From positions 1-7,432 of the forward strand of contig DUKP01000200.1 in the NCBI GenBank assembly GCA_013329295.1: a DNA stretch of 7,432 nucleotides. Direction: 5' to 3'. Below the pieces are notes generated by a model. The model saw only the letters and a program-made list of their open reading frames with translations, had not been told where the DNA came from and did not search any database. The stretch is from Candidatus Poseidoniaceae archaeon (lineage in GTDB: Archaea; Thermoplasmatota; Poseidoniia; Poseidoniales; Poseidoniaceae). A program made the translations under genes and the position numbers. Of this stretch, positions 5,342-7,432 are shown one piece after another. The stretch's first letter is position 1. Each line of letters begins with the position of its first letter.

Positions 5342-7432
5342 CTACTCACTGATGAATGTCGAGGCTGGAGATTGACAACTCAAACATTCTTCTAGAGTTG
5401 AAATTTCACAACTTTCTGAATCATCACCACAATACCTTGCACCACATTTCGGACAACCTACCACTTTGCCGACTATCGGACTGCGGCATTGCCAGCAAAT
5501 TGGTGCCTGCTTTTGTTGTACTGGGGTAATAGTTTCTTGAGGAGGCGGTATACTTAACGCCTTGGCAGGTACTTGTGACGCCATCATTGGAGATTGCCTC
5601 GGAATAATTTGTTGATTTGTCAATGTATTGACTGGTAACGGCATAATTGGTATGTGTTGCTTTGGTGATTTGGGTTTGAGAATTAATATTCCAGCACCTA
5701 TTAGTGCGATAATTAAAATTGCAATCAATCCGATTTGAGTTGCAGGCAGGCCAAAGGCAGCTGATTCTGAACTTTGTTTTTCAGCATTGGCAGTGAAAAG
5801 ATATGTTGCAGTATCCGCATTTTCTGCCGTATTGAAAGTCAAAGAAATATCAGATAATCCATCTGAAGTTGGAGTAACTAACAATTTGATTGTATTAGAT
5901 TCCCCAACTGCCAGATCAACTATGCCATCACCAACCACCTCAATTTTCCAACCTTGATTTGAAGAACCCGAAATCACATGATTAAACGGTAATGTTCCTG
6001 AATTAGTGGCCAAAACTTGTATCTCTTTTGCTTCTCCTTCTACAAATGTATTAGATGACAAACCAGACCATGAAACTGCTTCATATCCGCCAATGTATAA
6101 TGAAAACGTTTCTGAATAATCAGCACCTGAACCACTAAACTTCAAGATAAAATTCGGCTCACTAAATGGAACTGCCTGTGAACTAGTGAATACAGTACAA
6201 GACAAATCTGTCGACTCTTGGTAACCAATCATTATTGGCGTATCACACGTTATAGATAATTGCGGGTCACTAACTGGTGTCACAACTGGCTGCCATGCAA
6301 TATCGGCATCATTAGTAAGTTGCCAAACAAACTGAATCTCTGCACCTGCTGGATGAGATCCAGAGCCATAGAAAGACGCAGTATACTCTTTATCGTCAGG
6401 GAAAACTACTTTTTTGAATTGTAAACTTGGTTGTGGGAATATTTGGATGTCAAAGTTTTCCGACCACGTAAACCTATCTGAACCATTATCAAAGTGTAAT
6501 GTTGCTTGTCCAGACTTAGCATTCTTTGAAAGTTGGAAAGTAACAAGATAAAGTTCTGATTGACCTATTCCCAACTCCACTGCGCCTGGAGAACTAATAA
6601 TTTGAACTCCTTGAGGCAAGGTAAATGTCGGCAATAATTTGACTGCAACATTGCCTTTATTTTCAATGTTAAAAACCGTTACTAAATCGGAATTTGGCAA
6701 TAAATTAACCAATGAAGTATCCGTTCTTATCTCTACAGATTTTACCGCTTCAACCTCGATTGGTAATTCAATAATCCAATTTACTACTGGATCTGTTACC
6801 GAATTAACACTTATTGTAACTGAGGTTTGCAAACCTGAATTGGGTACAATTGAAGGTGGCTGGATTAACATTTCAATCGTATCCGACATACCAACTGGTA
6901 TTGTAGAACTGGTAGCAAATTGACTTTCAGTAAAGTCTTGAACAAAATAAGCATCCCAGCCATTTGGCGGCTGAACTTGTAAATCATAAGCAATTTCAGT
7001 ATTACCATAATTGAACAAGTATAACGGCACGGAAGTTGCTTCTATTGGACTTACAGGAATAACATCATAATCTGATTCTATTCCTATGTTAGGTATTTCT
7101 CCAACTACCATATCTAAATCAAATGAAGTTGTTATTGAATTATCCAAATCAGTTGCTATGACAACAATTCTGTAAGTTCCGGGTGTTGGAGATTTTGGAT
7201 GCACAACTGTGACGGTAAGCTCTACAGATTCACTGCCTTGTAATTCATACTGAGAGCCTGACATGCCAACATACCAATTCAATTCTGAACCATCTTCGAG
7301 AAAAGTAATTGGTGATTCAACTATTGAAGCATTAGTGCTTAGCAAGCCGGTATTTTGCAAATTAATTTGCCAAGTAGTAGAGGTTTGTTCAGAATTTTGG
7401 AGTTGTTGAATTTGTTGAGTTGAAGTAATTGC
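5342..7432 (-). CDS. Membrane-anchored multi-Ig-like protein with cytoplasmic cysteine-rich zinc module; N-terminus outside the window
   Basis: The frame has no stop up to the right edge, so 696 C-terminal residues are visible and the true start and any signal peptide are missing. The TTG at 7360 lies inside a conserved beta-strand (WQINLQNTG) and is not a start. At least five NEW3/CARDB-like beta-sandwich repeats are seen (about 1-112, 113-230, 231-332, 333-448, 449-552), with strands such as PLYLFNYGNTEIAYDLQV and TVFNIENKGNVAV. Cysteines 396 and 412 may form a disulfide in the fourth. A hydrophobic helix at 565-585 is followed by KPKSPK, placing the C-terminus in the cytoplasm by the positive-inside rule. 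Then comes a linker of about 58 residues rich in Pro and Gln, and a final module with eight cysteines (646, 649, 660, 663, 668, 675, 683, 686). A role in sensing, adhesion or envelope organisation is possible but not shown. Neighbouring gene 2249-5272 has the same general architecture without the zinc tail. Confidence 0.88.
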   Translation of the reverse strand, partial: AITSTQQIQQLQNSEQTSTTWQINLQNTGLLSTNASIVESPITFLEDGSELNWYVGMSGSQYELQGSESVELTVTVVHPKSPTPGTYRIVVIATDLDNSITTSFDLDMVVGEIPNIGIESDYDVIPVSPIEATSVPLYLFNYGNTEIAYDLQVQPPNGWDAYFVQDFTESQFATSSTIPVGMSDTIEMLIQPPSIVPNSGLQTSVTISVNSVTDPVVNWIIELPIEVEAVKSVEIRTDTSLVNLLPNSDLVTVFNIENKGNVAVKLLPTFTLPQGVQIISSPGAVELGIGQSELYLVTFQLSKNAKSGQATLHFDNGSDRFTWSENFDIQIFPQPSLQFKKVVFPDDKEYTASFYGSGSHPAGAEIQFVWQLTNDADIAWQPVVTPVSDPQLSITCDTPIMIGYQESTDLSCTVFTSSQAVPFSEPNFILKFSGSGADYSETFSLYIGGYEAVSWSGLSSNTFVEGEAKEIQVLATNSGTLPFNHVISGSSNQGWKIEVVGDGIVDLAVGESNTIKLLVTPTSDGLSDISLTFNTAENADTATYLFTANAEKQSSESAAFGLPATQIGLIAILIIALIGAGILILKPKSPKQHIPIMPLPVNTLTNQQIIPRQSPMMASQVPAKALSIPPPQETITPVQQKQAPICWQCRSPIVGKVVGCPKCGARYCGDDSESCEISTLEECLSCQSPASTFISE
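5375..5497 (-). other. Putative binuclear zinc-finger (RING/treble-clef-like) domain segment
   Basis: These 41 codons of the preceding gene hold eight cysteines spaced C-x2-C-x10-C-x2-C-x4-C-x6-C-x7-C-x2-C, including the knuckle CPKCGARYC. Eight ligands are enough for two zinc ions. The order resembles prokaryotic RING and related treble-clef fingers, although the usual histidine ligand is a cysteine here. Two separate zinc ribbons are the main alternative. It would sit in the cytoplasm, behind the membrane helix coded at 5678-5740. Confidence 0.65.

Noticed and set aside
7358..7360. TTG at 7360 as the start of the right-hand gene
   Set aside because: The frame is open through the window edge, the residues before it (TTWQIN) continue a typical Ig-like strand, and there is no signal peptide after the TTG. 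The gene is 5'-truncated by the window.

Overview
The window looks like an archaeal chromosome segment, most likely from an uncultured marine Thermoplasmata-type euryarchaeon (Marine Group II/III, Poseidoniia). This is inferred from three things. The respiratory complex I genes are separate nuoA, nuoB, nuoC and nuoD, with unfused C and D. The ribosome binding sites match archaeal GGTGA type. The complex I genes sit beside long secreted proteins made of tandem Ig-like domains, with one C-terminal membrane helix and, in one case, a cytoplasmic zinc-binding tail. Base composition is moderately AT-rich. No 16S or other marker gene is present, so the lineage call is tentative. Every gene I can support lies on the minus strand, so the region is read from right to left.

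Right part (2249-7432): two large genes for type I membrane proteins lie head to tail, 42-70 bases apart depending on the start used. The upstream one is cut by the right window edge. It shows at least five beta-sandwich (NEW3/CARDB-like) repeats, a membrane helix, a proline/glutamine-rich linker and a compact eight-cysteine zinc module that resembles prokaryotic RING or other treble-clef fingers. The downstream one is complete, about 1,007 residues, with a signal peptide, about seven Ig-like repeats, paired cysteines, a possible calcium loop, a C-terminal membrane helix and a basic tail. Both are probably cell-surface proteins; their ligands and roles are unknown.

Middle gap (2067-2248, or 2109-2248 if the TTG start of nuoA is used): it contains a T-tract that could end the surface-protein transcript, a 10-bp palindrome with a TATA-like core, and an A-tract. 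It probably holds the promoter of the nuo operon.

Left part (1-2066): nuoA-nuoB-nuoC-nuoD, the first four genes of a complex I operon that continues past the left edge. NuoA contributes a membrane part near the quinone site. NuoB carries cluster N2. NuoC and NuoD form the connecting module and the quinone pocket. The genes are packed tightly, with stop codons built into or touching the next ribosome binding site, so translational coupling is likely. The most notable points are the NuoA FDVA motif in place of the usual FDVE, the repeated stop-in-Shine-Dalgarno junctions, and the putative RING-like cytoplasmic module on a surface protein. I found no tRNA, rRNA, CRISPR array or insertion sequence.
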